A DNA stretch of 64,000 nt from Paraclostridium sordellii (GCF_000953675.1 NZ_LN679998.1:519911-583910), one strand, 5' to 3'; shown: positions 51,597-60,959, counted from the stretch's first letter. The notes: generated by a model not told the origin, from the sequence alone. A program made the numbers and translations.

Positions 51597-52040
51597 ATGT
51601 CCCTTAAAACTAAATTGCAAGATGATTTAAAACTTGCTATGAAAAACAAAGATACAGTAAAAAAATCTGTTGTTACATTAATAAGAGCTGAGATCAAACA
51701 GCGTGAAGTTGACACTAGAACAGAACTTGGTGATGACGAAATTATAGACGTAATAACAAAACAGTTAAAGCAACGTAGAGATGCTATGACTGAATTTGCT
51801 AAAGCATCAAGAGACGATTTAGTTCAGGAAGCTGAAGCTGAGATTGAAGTATTAATGGAATACCTACCTCGACAGCTGAGCAAAGAAGAATTAAATGAGA
51901 TAGTCAAAGAAACTATATCTGAAGTAGGAGCTACTTCTATGAAAGATATGGGTAAAATCATGGCAGCTATAAAACCTAAAACAAAAGGTAGAGCTGACGG
52001 AAAAATGATAAATGAGTTAGTTAAATCTAACTTACAATAG
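51597..52040 (+). CDS. yqeY: GatB/YqeY domain protein
   Basis: A 147-residue protein related to the tail domain of GatB. MSLKTKLQDDLKLAMKNKDTVKKSVVTLIRAEIKQREVD and EYLPRQLSKEELNEIVKETI, then MGKIMAAIKPKTKGRADGKMINELVK, are diagnostic. It may bind tRNA; function unproven. ATG at 51597 lies after AGAGGTGAGGGAG; an in-frame GTG at 51588 is part of that site. It is closed by a strong terminator. Confidence 0.94.
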   Translation: MSLKTKLQDDLKLAMKNKDTVKKSVVTLIRAEIKQREVDTRTELGDDEIIDVITKQLKQRRDAMTEFAKASRDDLVQEAEAEIEVLMEYLPRQLSKEELNEIVKETISEVGATSMKDMGKIMAAIKPKTKGRADGKMINELVKSNLQ

Positions 52041-52044
52041 ATAG

Positions 52045-52076
52045 AAAAGCCTAGAGCGAGAGCTCTAGGCTTTTTG
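52045..52076 (+). terminator. Terminator after yqeY
   Basis: AAAAGCCTAGAGC (52045-52057), GAGA tetraloop, GCTCTAGGCTTTT (52062-52074): a perfect 13-bp stem with T tail. Confidence 0.94.
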
Positions 52077-52157
52077 CTTTGTCCAAAAAATAGGAATAAT
52101 ATAAAAAGAATGTACATATTTATAAATTAAATAGAGGATGAGGAGAGGGTGAAGTAA

Positions 52158-52655
52158 TTGATTATTTCTACAAAGGATGTAAAAAACTTTATAGTAAGTG
52201 TTTTAATACCACTTATAGTTGGTTTTTCAAGTAGCTATATAGCTCAACTTATAAGTAAATCGGATATAAGTTCAAGTTATGGAAAATTAATAAAACCTGG
52301 ATTTTTTCCACCTTCCTATATATTTCCTATAGTATGGACGATTTTATATATATTAATGGGAATATCAGCTTATTTAATTGCAAAAAATGGATTAAATAGT
52401 TTAAAGGTTAGGGATGCAATGTTTTATTATTGGCTACAACTAGGATTAAACTTTATATGGTCTATACTTTTCTTTGGATTAGAATTAAGATTAACTGCAT
52501 TGGTTGTTGTGGGTCTTACAATAATAATAGTTATAATAATGATAATTAAATTTACTCAAATAGATAAAAGAGCAGCTTACTTAAATTTACCATACTTAGC
52601 TTGGCTATTTTATGCATTTTTCTTAAATTATGTATCTTGGTCGATAAATAGATAA
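52158..52655 (+). CDS. TspO/MBR family membrane protein
   Basis: A 165-residue protein with five hydrophobic helices. Family marks are the Pro-rich loop WYGKLIKPGFFPPSYIFPIVWTILYILMG-type segment (LIKPGFFPPSYIFPIVWTIL), YYWLQLGLNFIWSILFF and LPYLAWLFYAFFLNY. TspO binds tetrapyrroles and is tied to stress responses. The start is TTG at 52158 behind GAGGAGAGGGTGAAG; no in-frame ATG exists before the conserved region. It is an insertion between yqeY and yqfC and forms its own unit. Confidence 0.9.
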   Translation: MIISTKDVKNFIVSVLIPLIVGFSSSYIAQLISKSDISSSYGKLIKPGFFPPSYIFPIVWTILYILMGISAYLIAKNGLNSLKVRDAMFYYWLQLGLNFIWSILFFGLELRLTALVVVGLTIIIVIIMIIKFTQIDKRAAYLNLPYLAWLFYAFFLNYVSWSINR

Positions 52656-52688
52656 AAAATAAAAGCCAGCTTGGCTTTATTTTTTTAT
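52652..52688 (+). terminator. Terminator after the tspO-like gene
   Basis: A-rich arm ending AAAAGCCA, GCT loop and TGGCTTTATTTTTTT arm, with one bulged A. Confidence 0.85.
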
Positions 52689-52801
52689 CAACAAAAAGTC
52701 TCCAAATTTATATTTAGTACATATTATTATATAGAGCTTAGTTATTAATACAAGTAATTAAAATTAGATATGTACATAGAATATATTAAGGGGGTATGGG
52801 T

Positions 52802-53038
52802 ATGATAGAGGTTCCAACTGATTTACAGGTTCATCAACCTACGGTAACGATTTTAAGTAATACATTTATAAGTATAGAGAATTACAAATCTATTCTTGAA
52901 TATGATGTAAACTTAATTAAAATAAAAACAAAAATAAATACTATAAAAGTAATTGGAGATAAACTATATCTAAAATATATTACTGATACAGAGATTGGAA
53001 TAAAAGGAATTATATATAGTGTAGAATACACTACATAG
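52802..53038 (+). CDS. yqfC: Sporulation protein YqfC
   Basis: A 78-residue protein starting MIEVPTDLQVHQPTVTILSN and containing the YabP/YqfC beta-rich domain (FISIENYKSILEYDVNLIKIKTKINTIKVIGDKLYLKYIT). It is expressed in the mother cell in Bacillus and pairs with YqfD. ATG at 52802 is favoured because AAGGGGG is 7 bases away; the ATG at 52796 is too close to the site. yqfD starts 13 bases after its stop. Confidence 0.93.
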   Translation: MIEVPTDLQVHQPTVTILSNTFISIENYKSILEYDVNLIKIKTKINTIKVIGDKLYLKYITDTEIGIKGIIYSVEYTT

Positions 53039-53051
53039 GGGGGAAATACTT

Positions 53052-54356
53052 TTGATAAGTTATATTAGGGGATACTATGTGATAACAGTAGAGGGTATAA
53101 ATACAGAAAAATTTTTAAATACCCTTATAAGAAACAGAGTGAATGTATATGATGTTAAGAGAATCTCAAATTCTAAGCTACAATTTAAGGTAGATAGAAA
53201 AGATATGAAAACTTTTAAAAATATATACAAAAATAGCAAATATGAAGTTAAAGTTAAACAAAAGATGGGAGTTCCTTTTCTGGCCAAACGTATTTATAAA
53301 CAAACAGGAATGTGGATTTGTGCTATAATTTCATTGACTTTATTAATGGGAACTTCCTTATTTGTTACGGATGTATATATACAGGCTCCGGAAGGAATAG
53401 ATAAAGGTGAACTTAGAAAAGAACTTAAAGAGGTTGGTATAAAACCAGGTGTATATAAAAAAAGCATCGAAAGAAAAGAAGTAAGAGACCATATAATGAA
53501 TGAGTTTAATGATATAGCCTATGTTTCTATAAATGTCAAAGGAACTAATATATTTGTTACAGTAACCAAGAAAGATGAGTCTTTAGAAGAGAAAAAAGAA
53601 ACTAATTATTGTAATATAATTGCAAAAAAAAATGGTATAATAAATAAAGTGATACCAAGAAGTGGAAGCCAGCTAGTCAATGTAGGTGATATAGTAAGGA
53701 CTGGTGATGTATTGGTTTCTGGAGCAAATACAAAATCCATACCAGAAGTATGGGCTATTACTTTTTATGAATCAAAGCAAAATGCAAGTTACATAGAACA
53801 GACTAAAGTAAGAACGGGAAATAAAAAACGAGTATATTCTATAAGTTTTTATGATAAAAAGTTTGTGTTAAGAAGAAATATAGATTTTAAAAATTATGAA
53901 ATCGAAAATAAAGTTCATGAATTTAAATTAGGAAATTATACATTTCCTATAAAGATACAAACAAGTACTTTTCATGAAGTTAATATAAAAGAAGTAAAAA
54001 AAGACAAGGAAGAAGTAAAAAAGAAATTAAAAGAAAAAGCACTTAAAGATTTAGAATATGCTATACCTGTTGATTCTAGAATAAAAAATGTAAAACATCA
54101 GTATAAATTTAAAAAAGATAAATTAGAATATACAGTAACGGTGGACACTTTAGAAAACATAGCCAAAGTACATTCTTTAAGTAAATCTGAAGCTGAAGAA
54201 TTAATAAAACAAGAAAATGAGAAAAAAGCAAAGGATGATGAACCGATACCTTCAAATCCAGAAAAAAGACCAATAAATGATATCAGAAATGAATTTAAAG
54301 ATATAAATAATGAAGAAAATGAAAAAGATAAAGATAAACAAAATAATAATAACTAA
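53052..54356 (+). CDS. yqfD: Sporulation protein YqfD (SpoIV-type)
   Basis: A 434-residue membrane protein. A cytoplasmic N-terminal part (1-90) leads to one helix (about 92-112, MWICAIISLTLLMGTSLFV) and a large extracytoplasmic domain containing the diagnostic VYIQAPEGIDKGELRKELKEVGIKPGVYKKSI, then GDIVRTGDVLVSG. The Lys/Glu/Asn-rich tail KDKDKQNNNN is unusually long. The start is TTG at 53052 after AGGGGGGAAATACTT; no nearby in-frame ATG. It acts in endospore formation with YqfC. phoH starts 17 bases later. Confidence 0.93.
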   Translation: MISYIRGYYVITVEGINTEKFLNTLIRNRVNVYDVKRISNSKLQFKVDRKDMKTFKNIYKNSKYEVKVKQKMGVPFLAKRIYKQTGMWICAIISLTLLMGTSLFVTDVYIQAPEGIDKGELRKELKEVGIKPGVYKKSIERKEVRDHIMNEFNDIAYVSINVKGTNIFVTVTKKDESLEEKKETNYCNIIAKKNGIINKVIPRSGSQLVNVGDIVRTGDVLVSGANTKSIPEVWAITFYESKQNASYIEQTKVRTGNKKRVYSISFYDKKFVLRRNIDFKNYEIENKVHEFKLGNYTFPIKIQTSTFHEVNIKEVKKDKEEVKKKLKEKALKDLEYAIPVDSRIKNVKHQYKFKKDKLEYTVTVDTLENIAKVHSLSKSEAEELIKQENEKKAKDDEPIPSNPEKRPINDIRNEFKDINNEENEKDKDKQNNNN

Positions 54357-54373
54357 ACTAAGGAGGACTAAAT

Positions 54374-55375
54374 TTGATAGTACAAAAGAGTTTTGAAATA
54401 ACAGATGATAAATTTGAAAGAGAATTATTTGGAAATTTTGATGAGAATATAAAAATTATAGAATCGAGCTTAAATGTAGATGTATTATTAAGAGAGGGAA
54501 AAATAGTTTTTATAGGGCAGCCTAAAAACGTAGAGAAAACTATAGAATTTATAAATGAATTATATAAAAATTTTCAAAAGGGAAAGACTTTAGACAAACA
54601 AAGTATTACTTATGCAATAGAGTTATTAAATGAAGGAAACAAAGAACAAATAGAGGAGCTTGAGGATATTATTGCAGTAACTAAAAAAGGTAGAGAAGTA
54701 AAGCCAAAAACCATAGGTCAAAAGCATTATATCAATTTAATTAGGAATAATGATATAACTCTTGGAGTAGGACCTGCAGGTACTGGAAAAACTTACCTTG
54801 CAGTAGCTATGGCTGTCAGAGCCTTTAAAAAAGATGAAATAAGTAGAATAATATTAACAAGACCAGCAGTTGAAGCTGGAGAAAGCTTAGGTTTTTTACC
54901 AGGAGATATGAAGGATAAGGTAGATCCATACTTAAGACCTTTATATGATGCTCTATTTGATATGTTAGGTGATGAAAAGTGTGCTAAATACTTAGAAAGA
55001 GGTATAATAGAAGTAGCACCATTAGCATTTATGAGAGGGCGTACACTTGACAATGCCTTTATAATATTAGATGAAGCACAAAATACCACTCCAGAGCAAA
55101 TGAAGATGTTTTTAACAAGACTTGGATTTGGATCAAAAGCTGTTGTGACAGGAGATTTAACACAAATAGACTTACCAAGTAAAACTAAGAGCGGTCTTAT
55201 ACAGTCAATGGAAGTTTTAAAAGATGTAGATGGAGTTGGAATAAATAAATTTACTGAAAAAGATGTTGTGAGACATGAATTAGTCCAAAGAATAATAAAA
55301 GCGTATGAAAAATTTGATGAAGCTCAAGAGCTAAAGAAGATAAATTATAAAACTGAAAACAAAAGAAGCAAATAG
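54374..55375 (+). CDS. phoH: PhoH family ATPase
   Basis: A 333-residue protein with a small N-terminal KH-like region and a P-loop ATPase domain: Walker A GVGPAGTGKTYLAVA, LTRPAVEAGESLGFLPGDMKDKVDPYLRPLYDAL, Walker B FIILDEAQNTTPEQMKMFLTR and VTGDLTQIDLP. It is widely conserved and often next to ybeY, suggesting a link with RNA or ribosome metabolism. The start is TTG at 54374 after AAGGAGGACTAAA. Part of the yqfC-yqfD-phoH-ybeY-dgkA run. Confidence 0.95.
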   Translation: MIVQKSFEITDDKFERELFGNFDENIKIIESSLNVDVLLREGKIVFIGQPKNVEKTIEFINELYKNFQKGKTLDKQSITYAIELLNEGNKEQIEELEDIIAVTKKGREVKPKTIGQKHYINLIRNNDITLGVGPAGTGKTYLAVAMAVRAFKKDEISRIILTRPAVEAGESLGFLPGDMKDKVDPYLRPLYDALFDMLGDEKCAKYLERGIIEVAPLAFMRGRTLDNAFIILDEAQNTTPEQMKMFLTRLGFGSKAVVTGDLTQIDLPSKTKSGLIQSMEVLKDVDGVGINKFTEKDVVRHELVQRIIKAYEKFDEAQELKKINYKTENKRSK

Positions 55376-55385
55376 GAGAGACATT

Positions 55386-55844
55386 ATGGAAATTATATTA
55401 GATGATAGACAAGATAAAATTAAAGTAAGTGAAGAACTTTTAGAAAAAATACATGATATAATAGTAGAAAGTTTACATTATGAAGGTTATGACGATAATT
55501 ATGAAGTAAGTCTATCTTTTGTTGATAATGAAGAAATACATGAGTTAAATAGACAATATAGAGGAGTAGATAGAGCTACAGATGTTTTATCATTCCCACT
55601 TTTGACAGATGATTTTGATGTAGAAATAGAAGAAGAGTCTCTAGGAGATATAGTTATATCTTTAGAGAGGGCTTTAGAACAAAGCGAAGAGTATAATCAT
55701 AGCTTTGAAAGAGAAGTTTGTTTTTTAGTATGTCATAGTATGTTCCATTTATTAGGTTATGACCATGATACAGAAGAAAATACTAAAGATATGAGAAAAA
55801 GAGAAGAAGACGTGTTAAACAAGCTTAATATAACGAGGGAGTAA
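55386..55844 (+). CDS. ybeY: rRNA maturation RNase YbeY
   Basis: A 152-residue zinc endoribonuclease. The metal-binding motif is HSMFHLLGYDHDTEE (H-x3-H-x4-D-H), preceded by TDVLSFPL and GDIVISLERA. It helps mature the 16S rRNA 3' end and in ribosome quality control. ATG at 55386 follows ATAGGAGAGACATT. It lies 10 bases after phoH. Confidence 0.96.
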   Translation: MEIILDDRQDKIKVSEELLEKIHDIIVESLHYEGYDDNYEVSLSFVDNEEIHELNRQYRGVDRATDVLSFPLLTDDFDVEIEEESLGDIVISLERALEQSEEYNHSFEREVCFLVCHSMFHLLGYDHDTEENTKDMRKREEDVLNKLNITRE

Positions 55845-55848
55845 ATTT

Positions 55849-56562
55849 ATGGGTAAAAAGAAAGCTAAGCAAGGCATAATAAAAGCCTTTAATGCGGCTA
55901 TTGCAGGAATACTATATACCTTCAAACATGAAAGGAATATGAAAATACACTATTTTGTAGCAGCACTGGTTCTTACTGCTAGCTTATTTTGTGAATTTAA
56001 TAGATTTGAAATGATGATTTTACTTTTTACAATAAGTTTAGTTGTAATATCTGAAATGTTTAACACTGCTATAGAAAAAACTGTAGATATGGTAACAGAT
56101 ACGTACCATCCTTTAGCAAAAATTGCAAAAGATGTTGCTGCTGGGGGTGTTTTAATAGCTAGTTTAAATGCATGTGTAGTTGGATATTTACTTTTTTATG
56201 ATAAGGTAGAAGCTATAGGGGAGCCTGTATTTTTTGCAATAAGAAAATCGCCTATACATGTCACGCTTATATGTATAGTCTTAGTTTTAATAGCAGTAGT
56301 TGTAGTTAAGTCACTAACTGCAACAGGAACACCATTACAAGGTGGAATGCCAAGTGGCCACTCTGCATTAGCTTTTGCGCTTGCTACATTAGTAACTTTT
56401 ATGACAGAGAGAACAGTAGCATCAACTCTTGCATATTTAATGGCAGGGTTAGTAGCACAAAGTAGAATCGAAGGAAAGATACATACATTTTGGGAAACTA
56501 TAGCAGGGGCTTTACTTGGAATTTTAGTAGCTATGCTTGTTTTACAGATAGCTCAATACTAA
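55849..56562 (+). CDS. dgkA: Diacylglycerol/undecaprenol kinase fused to a PAP2 phosphatase-like domain
   Basis: A 237-residue membrane protein. Residues 1-115 are DgkA-like with three helices and the motif EMFNTAIEKTVDMVTD, which in Gram-positives phosphorylates undecaprenol. Residues 130-237 are a PAP2-like module with PLQGGMPSGHSALAFALATL and HTFWETIAGALLG (H then E/D acid). The fusion could balance phosphorylation and dephosphorylation of the lipid carrier; it is known in clostridia. ATG at 55849 follows GAGGGAGTAAATTT, five bases after ybeY, and the site overlaps the ybeY end. A terminator follows. Confidence 0.93.
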   Translation: MGKKKAKQGIIKAFNAAIAGILYTFKHERNMKIHYFVAALVLTASLFCEFNRFEMMILLFTISLVVISEMFNTAIEKTVDMVTDTYHPLAKIAKDVAAGGVLIASLNACVVGYLLFYDKVEAIGEPVFFAIRKSPIHVTLICIVLVLIAVVVVKSLTATGTPLQGGMPSGHSALAFALATLVTFMTERTVASTLAYLMAGLVAQSRIEGKIHTFWETIAGALLGILVAMLVLQIAQY

Positions 56563-56563
56563 G

Positions 56564-56592
56564 AAGTGGGAAATTTATTCCCGCTTTTTTTA
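56564..56592 (+). terminator. Terminator after the dgkA fusion gene
   Basis: AAGTGGGAA (56564-56572) pairs with TTCCCGCTT (56578-56586), one G-U, then TTTTT. Confidence 0.87.
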
Positions 56593-56631
56593 AAAGTAAA
56601 TAGAAATATACTTTTTTCTTTATTTCTATTT

Positions 56632-56640
56632 TGGTATAAT
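56632..56640 (+). promoter_or_regulatory. Extended -10 promoter of cdd-era
   Basis: TGGTATAAT is a full extended -10 element 58 bases upstream of cdd and after the dgkA terminator. The -35 is weak. Confidence 0.6.
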
Positions 56641-56697
56641 GTAATGTACTACTTAAAATAAGAAGGTACCAGTGGCCTTTAAGGGAGGTTAATATAG

Positions 56698-57099
56698 ATG
56701 AATAATAAAGAACTATTAGAAATAGCCGAAAAAGCAAGGGAAAACTCTTACTCACCATATTCAAACTTTAAGGTTGGAGCAGCACTTTTAACAAAGAGTG
56801 GTAAAGTTTTCACAGGATGTAATGTAGAATGTGCATCCTTTTCTGGAACAAATTGTGCAGAAAGAACTGCAATATTTAAGGCTATATCTGAAGGATACAA
56901 AGATATAGAGGCAATCGCAATTGCCAGCACAAACTCTGAAAAAAATGAGGCTACATATCCATGTGCAATATGCAGACAGGTTATAATAGAGTTTGGACCA
57001 GATATAAGAATAATAACTGGATACTCAAAAGGAGATATGCAAGAACATACTATAGCAGAGTTAGTTCCACATTACTTCTCAGGTAGCGAGTTTAAATAA
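56698..57099 (+). CDS. cdd: Cytidine deaminase
   Basis: A 133-residue homotetrameric zinc enzyme of pyrimidine salvage. C-x-E motif in NVECASFSGTNCAERTAIFKAI (zinc Cys and catalytic Glu) and PCAICRQVIIEF (the two other zinc cysteines) are complete; YSPYSNFKVGAAL is the substrate site. ATG at 56698 follows AAGGGAGGTTAATATAG. It lies before era as in Bacillus. Confidence 0.96.
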   Translation: MNNKELLEIAEKARENSYSPYSNFKVGAALLTKSGKVFTGCNVECASFSGTNCAERTAIFKAISEGYKDIEAIAIASTNSEKNEATYPCAICRQVIIEFGPDIRIITGYSKGDMQEHTIAELVPHYFSGSEFK

Positions 57100-57133
57100 A
57101 AAACAAAAGACAAATTGAAAAGAGGAATCAAAA

Positions 57134-58024
57134 ATGTTTAAATCAGGATTTGTTAGTATAGTAGGAAGACCGAATGTTGGTAAATCTACTCTTATGAATA
57201 ATGTAGTAGGAGAAAAAATTGCTATAATGAGTGATAAACCTCAGACTACAAGAAATACTATACAAGCAGTATATACGGATAAAGATTGTCAAATAGTATT
57301 TTTAGATACACCAGGAATACACAAACCTAAAAATAAATTAGGTGAGTTCATGGTTAAATCTGCAACAGATGCATTTAAAAATGTAGATGTAGTTTTATAT
57401 GTTGTTGACGAGTCTAAAAAAATTGGACCTGGGGACAGAATGATAATAGAAAACTTAAGAGGAATAAAAACTCCTAAGATATTAGTATTAAATAAAATAG
57501 ATATGTTAAGTGAAGAAGAATTATTTGACTTAATAAAAATGTATGATGCTGAAAATATGTTTGATGCTATAGTTCCAATATCAGCATTAAAAGGAAAAAA
57601 CACAGATCGATTATTAAAGGTAATAGAAGGATACTTACAAGAAGGTCCTAAATACTTCCCAGATTATATGATAACAGATCAACCAGAAAGGGTATTAATA
57701 TCAGAACTTATAAGAGAAAAAGTTCTTCATTATGTTCATGATGAAATACCTCATGGAGTTGCTGTAGAAATAGAAAGAATGAGAAAAAGACCAGATAAGG
57801 ATATAATAGATATATCTGCTGTTATTTACTGTGAAAGAGACTCACATAAGGGTATAATAATAGGTAAGAATGGTAGAAAATTAAAAGGTATAGGTAAATC
57901 AGCTAGGGAAGAAATAGAGCTATTACTAGGTTCTCAAATTAACCTTCAAATATGGGTTAAGGTAAAAGAAAACTGGAGAAACTTACAAAGCTTTATAAAC
58001 AACTTTGGCTATACAGATAAATAA
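57134..58024 (+). CDS. era: GTPase Era
   Basis: A 296-residue ribosome assembly GTPase. G1 GRPNVGKST, G3 DTPGIH, G4 NKID and G5 SALKG are in order; the C-terminal KH domain has VERDSHKGIIIGKNGRKLKGIG-type sequence (ERDSHKGIIIGKNGRKLKGI) that binds the 3' end of 16S rRNA. ATG at 57134 follows AAAAGAGGAATCAAAA. Between cdd and mgtE. Confidence 0.97.
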   Translation: MFKSGFVSIVGRPNVGKSTLMNNVVGEKIAIMSDKPQTTRNTIQAVYTDKDCQIVFLDTPGIHKPKNKLGEFMVKSATDAFKNVDVVLYVVDESKKIGPGDRMIIENLRGIKTPKILVLNKIDMLSEEELFDLIKMYDAENMFDAIVPISALKGKNTDRLLKVIEGYLQEGPKYFPDYMITDQPERVLISELIREKVLHYVHDEIPHGVAVEIERMRKRPDKDIIDISAVIYCERDSHKGIIIGKNGRKLKGIGKSAREEIELLLGSQINLQIWVKVKENWRNLQSFINNFGYTDK

Positions 58025-58039
58025 TAAAAGGTGGGTTTT

Positions 58040-59419
58040 ATGGATAGGAAAGACGAGCATTCCAAGGACTTATTAAATCAGGTTGAAGATTTAATAGAAA
58101 ATAATAAAATATTAGAATTAAGAGAACTAATGGAGGAATATCATAACAGAGATATTTTTGATATTCTTGAAAGTTTAGATGAAGATAAACAAATAAAATT
58201 ATTTGAAATATTGCCAATAGATATGGCAGCATCAATACTTGATGAAACTGACTCTGAATTTTTCAAACATATACTTTCAAAACTAAACACAGAACATAAA
58301 GCTAATATATTAGAAATGATGTCACTAGATGATATGGCTGATATTTTAGCAGAATTAGACGAAAGTGAAAGAGAAGAGATAATTAACTTACTAAATCAAG
58401 AAGATGCACAGGATGTTAAGGAACTTCTTATATATGAAGAAGAGTCTGCCGGTGGTATAATGACTACAGGTTATATAGCTATAAAAAAAGATATGACTGC
58501 TAAAGAAGCTATAGCTTATATGAGAGAACAGGCTGAAGATGCTGAAACTATATATTATATATATGTAGTAGATAATTTAGAAAAATTAGTTGGAGTCTTA
58601 TCATTAAGAGAGCTTATTATAGCTAGAGAAGATATTGTAGTGGAAGATTTAATGAGTGAAAATATAATCTCTGTTTATGTAGATGAAGACAGAGAAAAAG
58701 CAGTTAAATTAGTTTCTAAGTACGATTTAATTGCAATTCCAGTAGTGAGTAGAGATGAAACTTTAAAAGGGATTATAACTGTGGATGATGTAATTGACGT
58801 TATAGAAGAAGAAGCTAGCGAAGATATGTATAAATTTGCTGGTACCTCAGAACAAGAAAGAGATATAATAGAACAAAACAATGTAGATCCAAAGGATCAA
58901 GTTATATCTTCTTTTAAAGCTAGAATACCATGGCTTGTTATTACTTTAATAGGAGGATTCTTGGCGACTCTTATATTATCGAGTTTTGACTATGTAATTG
59001 ATTCAAAATATTTTCCTTTAATATACTTTGTACCAATAGTAACTGGAATGGGTGGAAATATTGGGACACAAGCTTCAGCTCTTACGGTTATGGCATTATC
59101 TAATAAACATTTAAATTTTAAAAATGTTTTATTAGAGGGATTAGTAGGCGTATTTACAGGAATAATTTGCAGTTTAATTATTGGTATAGCTACTTACGTT
59201 TTTGTCAAGGATATAAATATAGTTTTAATAGTATCTTTATCGCTATTGATAAATATGATAATAGGGGCTATGATAGGCTCATCAATGCCTATGTTATTTA
59301 AAAAATTTGACGTAGATCCATCAATAGTTTCTGCGCCATTAATAGCTACAGCCCTTGATATAATTGGAATGACGATTTATTTTTTAATAACAACCATTAT
59401 ATTGTCAAAAATTGTCTAA
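58040..59419 (+). CDS. mgtE: Magnesium transporter MgtE
   Basis: A 459-residue magnesium channel. The N-terminal superhelical domain (1-130; EILPIDMAASILDETDSEF, LDDMADILAELDESEREEI) and two CBS domains (135-260, starting ESAGGIMTTGYIAIKKDMTA) sense magnesium. Five helices follow (about 285-459) with PIVTGMGGNIGTQASALTVMA lining the pore. ATG at 58040 is preferred since AAAGGTGGG is 6 bases upstream; GTG 58031 is within that site. No M-box riboswitch precedes it, and it is 15 bases from era. Confidence 0.94.
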   Translation: MDRKDEHSKDLLNQVEDLIENNKILELRELMEEYHNRDIFDILESLDEDKQIKLFEILPIDMAASILDETDSEFFKHILSKLNTEHKANILEMMSLDDMADILAELDESEREEIINLLNQEDAQDVKELLIYEEESAGGIMTTGYIAIKKDMTAKEAIAYMREQAEDAETIYYIYVVDNLEKLVGVLSLRELIIAREDIVVEDLMSENIISVYVDEDREKAVKLVSKYDLIAIPVVSRDETLKGIITVDDVIDVIEEEASEDMYKFAGTSEQERDIIEQNNVDPKDQVISSFKARIPWLVITLIGGFLATLILSSFDYVIDSKYFPLIYFVPIVTGMGGNIGTQASALTVMALSNKHLNFKNVLLEGLVGVFTGIICSLIIGIATYVFVKDINIVLIVSLSLLINMIIGAMIGSSMPMLFKKFDVDPSIVSAPLIATALDIIGMTIYFLITTIILSKIV

Positions 59420-59436
59420 CAACTTAATGCATTATT

Positions 59437-59486
59437 TCCCCCTTTCTTACTAAAAATATAATATAAGAGTAATGAAGGGGGTTTTT
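59437..59486 (+). terminator. Hairpin after mgtE that buries the next ribosome binding site
   Basis: CCCCCTT-TCTTACT pairs with AGTAATG-AAGGGGG across a 14-nt loop, followed by GTTTTTAAAA. It can act as a terminator after mgtE. The AAGGGGG arm is also the ribosome binding site of the yqzL-like ORF at 59491, so folding would block its translation. Confidence 0.6.
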
Positions 59487-59490
59487 AAAA

Positions 59491-59664
59491 ATGAACAATT
59501 TGTGTTGGGAAGTTTTTAAAAGGACAGGAAGTATAGAAGCTTATCTATATATAACAAATAGTAAAAATCTAAATGAAAGTAATGATAATATAAATAGGGA
59601 GATAGAAATCGACTATGATAATATTGAACACCCAGGGGATAGTACTACGATCAGCAAGATATAA
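59491..59664 (+). CDS. YqzL-like small protein
   Basis: A 57-residue protein. Its start, [21 protein letters not shown], matches the short YqzL family (W-x-x-F-x-x-T-G-x-I-x-A-Y-L), which is also found immediately upstream of recO in Bacillus. The rest is an acidic, Asn-rich tail. AAGGGGG lies 8 bases before the ATG. The frame runs 50 bases into recO in a different frame, so the tail may be longer than in relatives. Function is unknown. Confidence 0.7.
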   Translation: MNNLCWEVFKRTGSIEAYLYITNSKNLNESNDNINREIEIDYDNIEHPGDSTTISKI

Positions 59665-60388
59665 AGAAAGTGATTTGGTCTTAACAATATTTACTAGAAA
59701 GCTTGGGAAGATTTCAGCAATTGCAAAGGGAGCAAAAAGAAATAAAAGCTCTTTGCTTTCTTCTTCTCAGGTTTTTTCGTACTCTAATTTTACATTGAAA
59801 AAGCAAGGTAATATGTATAGAGTAAGCCAAAGTGAGACTATAAAAAGTTTTTATAATATAGCCTATGATATTGATGCCTTTTCTTATGCAACATACATAA
59901 CAAAGTTAGTAGAAGGATCTATATATGAAAATCAAACCAATAATAGGCTATTTGTTTTATTAGCTCAAACTCTTTATCTTTATACTCAAGATGATGTAGA
60001 CAAAGAATTTGTAACTAGAGCATTTGAACTGAAATTTTTAGATTATACAGGATTTAAGCCTAATGTCAATAAATGTGTAAGCTGTGGTACTGATAATATC
60101 AAAAACAGTGTATTTAATGTTGATGAAGGTGGAATACTATGTGAAAAGTGTAAGGAAAATCATGTGTATAATTTTAAAATAGATGCTACAACTATTAAGC
60201 TTATAGATTATATTTTTAGAAATGATATATTAACTTGTAGTAAAGCAAAAGTATCAAAATATATAGTAAATGAGCTTAGCAAAATTTTAAAAGTATATAT
60301 TCAAGTTTACGTTGACAACGCAAACACAAAATCATTACACTTATTACAGGGACTAGAAAATTATAAGGGAGCTGATAATAATGACTGA
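59615..60388 (+). CDS. recO: DNA repair protein RecO
   Basis: A 257-residue recombination mediator of the RecFOR pathway. An OB-fold N-terminal domain ([38 protein letters not shown]), a helical domain and a zinc finger of four cysteines (CVSCG...CEKC) are in order. ATG at 59615 has AGGGAGA about 12 bases upstream, somewhat far, and may rely on coupling with the overlapping yqzL-like frame. It overlaps the next gene by 8 bases. Confidence 0.94.
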   Translation: MIILNTQGIVLRSARYKESDLVLTIFTRKLGKISAIAKGAKRNKSSLLSSSQVFSYSNFTLKKQGNMYRVSQSETIKSFYNIAYDIDAFSYATYITKLVEGSIYENQTNNRLFVLLAQTLYLYTQDDVDKEFVTRAFELKFLDYTGFKPNVNKCVSCGTDNIKNSVFNVDEGGILCEKCKENHVYNFKIDATTIKLIDYIFRNDILTCSKAKVSKYIVNELSKILKVYIQVYVDNANTKSLHLLQGLENYKGADNND

Positions 60389-60959
60389 TGTAACATTAGA
60401 AAAAATAGATCAAGTGTTAGAAAGAGTTCCAAGTGCAAGTTACGCTCAAGCTAAGGAAGCATTAATTATAAGTAATGGAAATATTGTAGATGCAATAATA
60501 TATTTAGAACAAAGTAAAAAAACTGCTAAAGTAAAAACTAAGGCAAAAGCTAAGATGGAAAATGCTTTAGGAAAAGATGCAGAGGAATTAAAATGTCAAT
60601 TAAAAGAAATGCTAAAAAGAAGCAATGTAATAAGAATAATTGTTGAAAAAGATAATAAAACAATAATGAATATACCTTTAACAGTTGGAGTTGTTGGCTT
60701 AGCATTAGGACCATTAGTAACATTAGTAGGTCTTTCAGCAGCTGTAATAGGTAAATTTAATATAAAAGTTGAAAACGAAGAAGATAAAACAGTAGTTGAT
60801 TTAGGCGAATTAAATGAAGAAAAACTAAATATGTTAAAAAATATGCTAACAAACACTGCAAAGGAAGTTACTGATGTAGTAAAAGAAAATAAAAAAGATG
60901 ATAAAGATATAACTGATGAATTAATAAAAGAAGAAACTGAAAATGAGTTAAGAGACTAA
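60381..60959 (+). CDS. DUF4342 protein with UBA-like N-terminus
   Basis: A 192-residue protein. Residues 1-45 resemble a UBA/TS-N three-helix bundle ([40 protein letters not shown]). Residues 70-135 are DUF4342 with [42 protein letters not shown]. The acidic C-terminal tail is coiled-coil-like. Function unknown. It overlaps recO by 8 bases (ATG within the recO end), so translation is coupled. Confidence 0.85.
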   Translation: MTDVTLEKIDQVLERVPSASYAQAKEALIISNGNIVDAIIYLEQSKKTAKVKTKAKAKMENALGKDAEELKCQLKEMLKRSNVIRIIVEKDNKTIMNIPLTVGVVGLALGPLVTLVGLSAAVIGKFNIKVENEEDKTVVDLGELNEEKLNMLKNMLTNTAKEVTDVVKENKKDDKDITDELIKEETENELRD

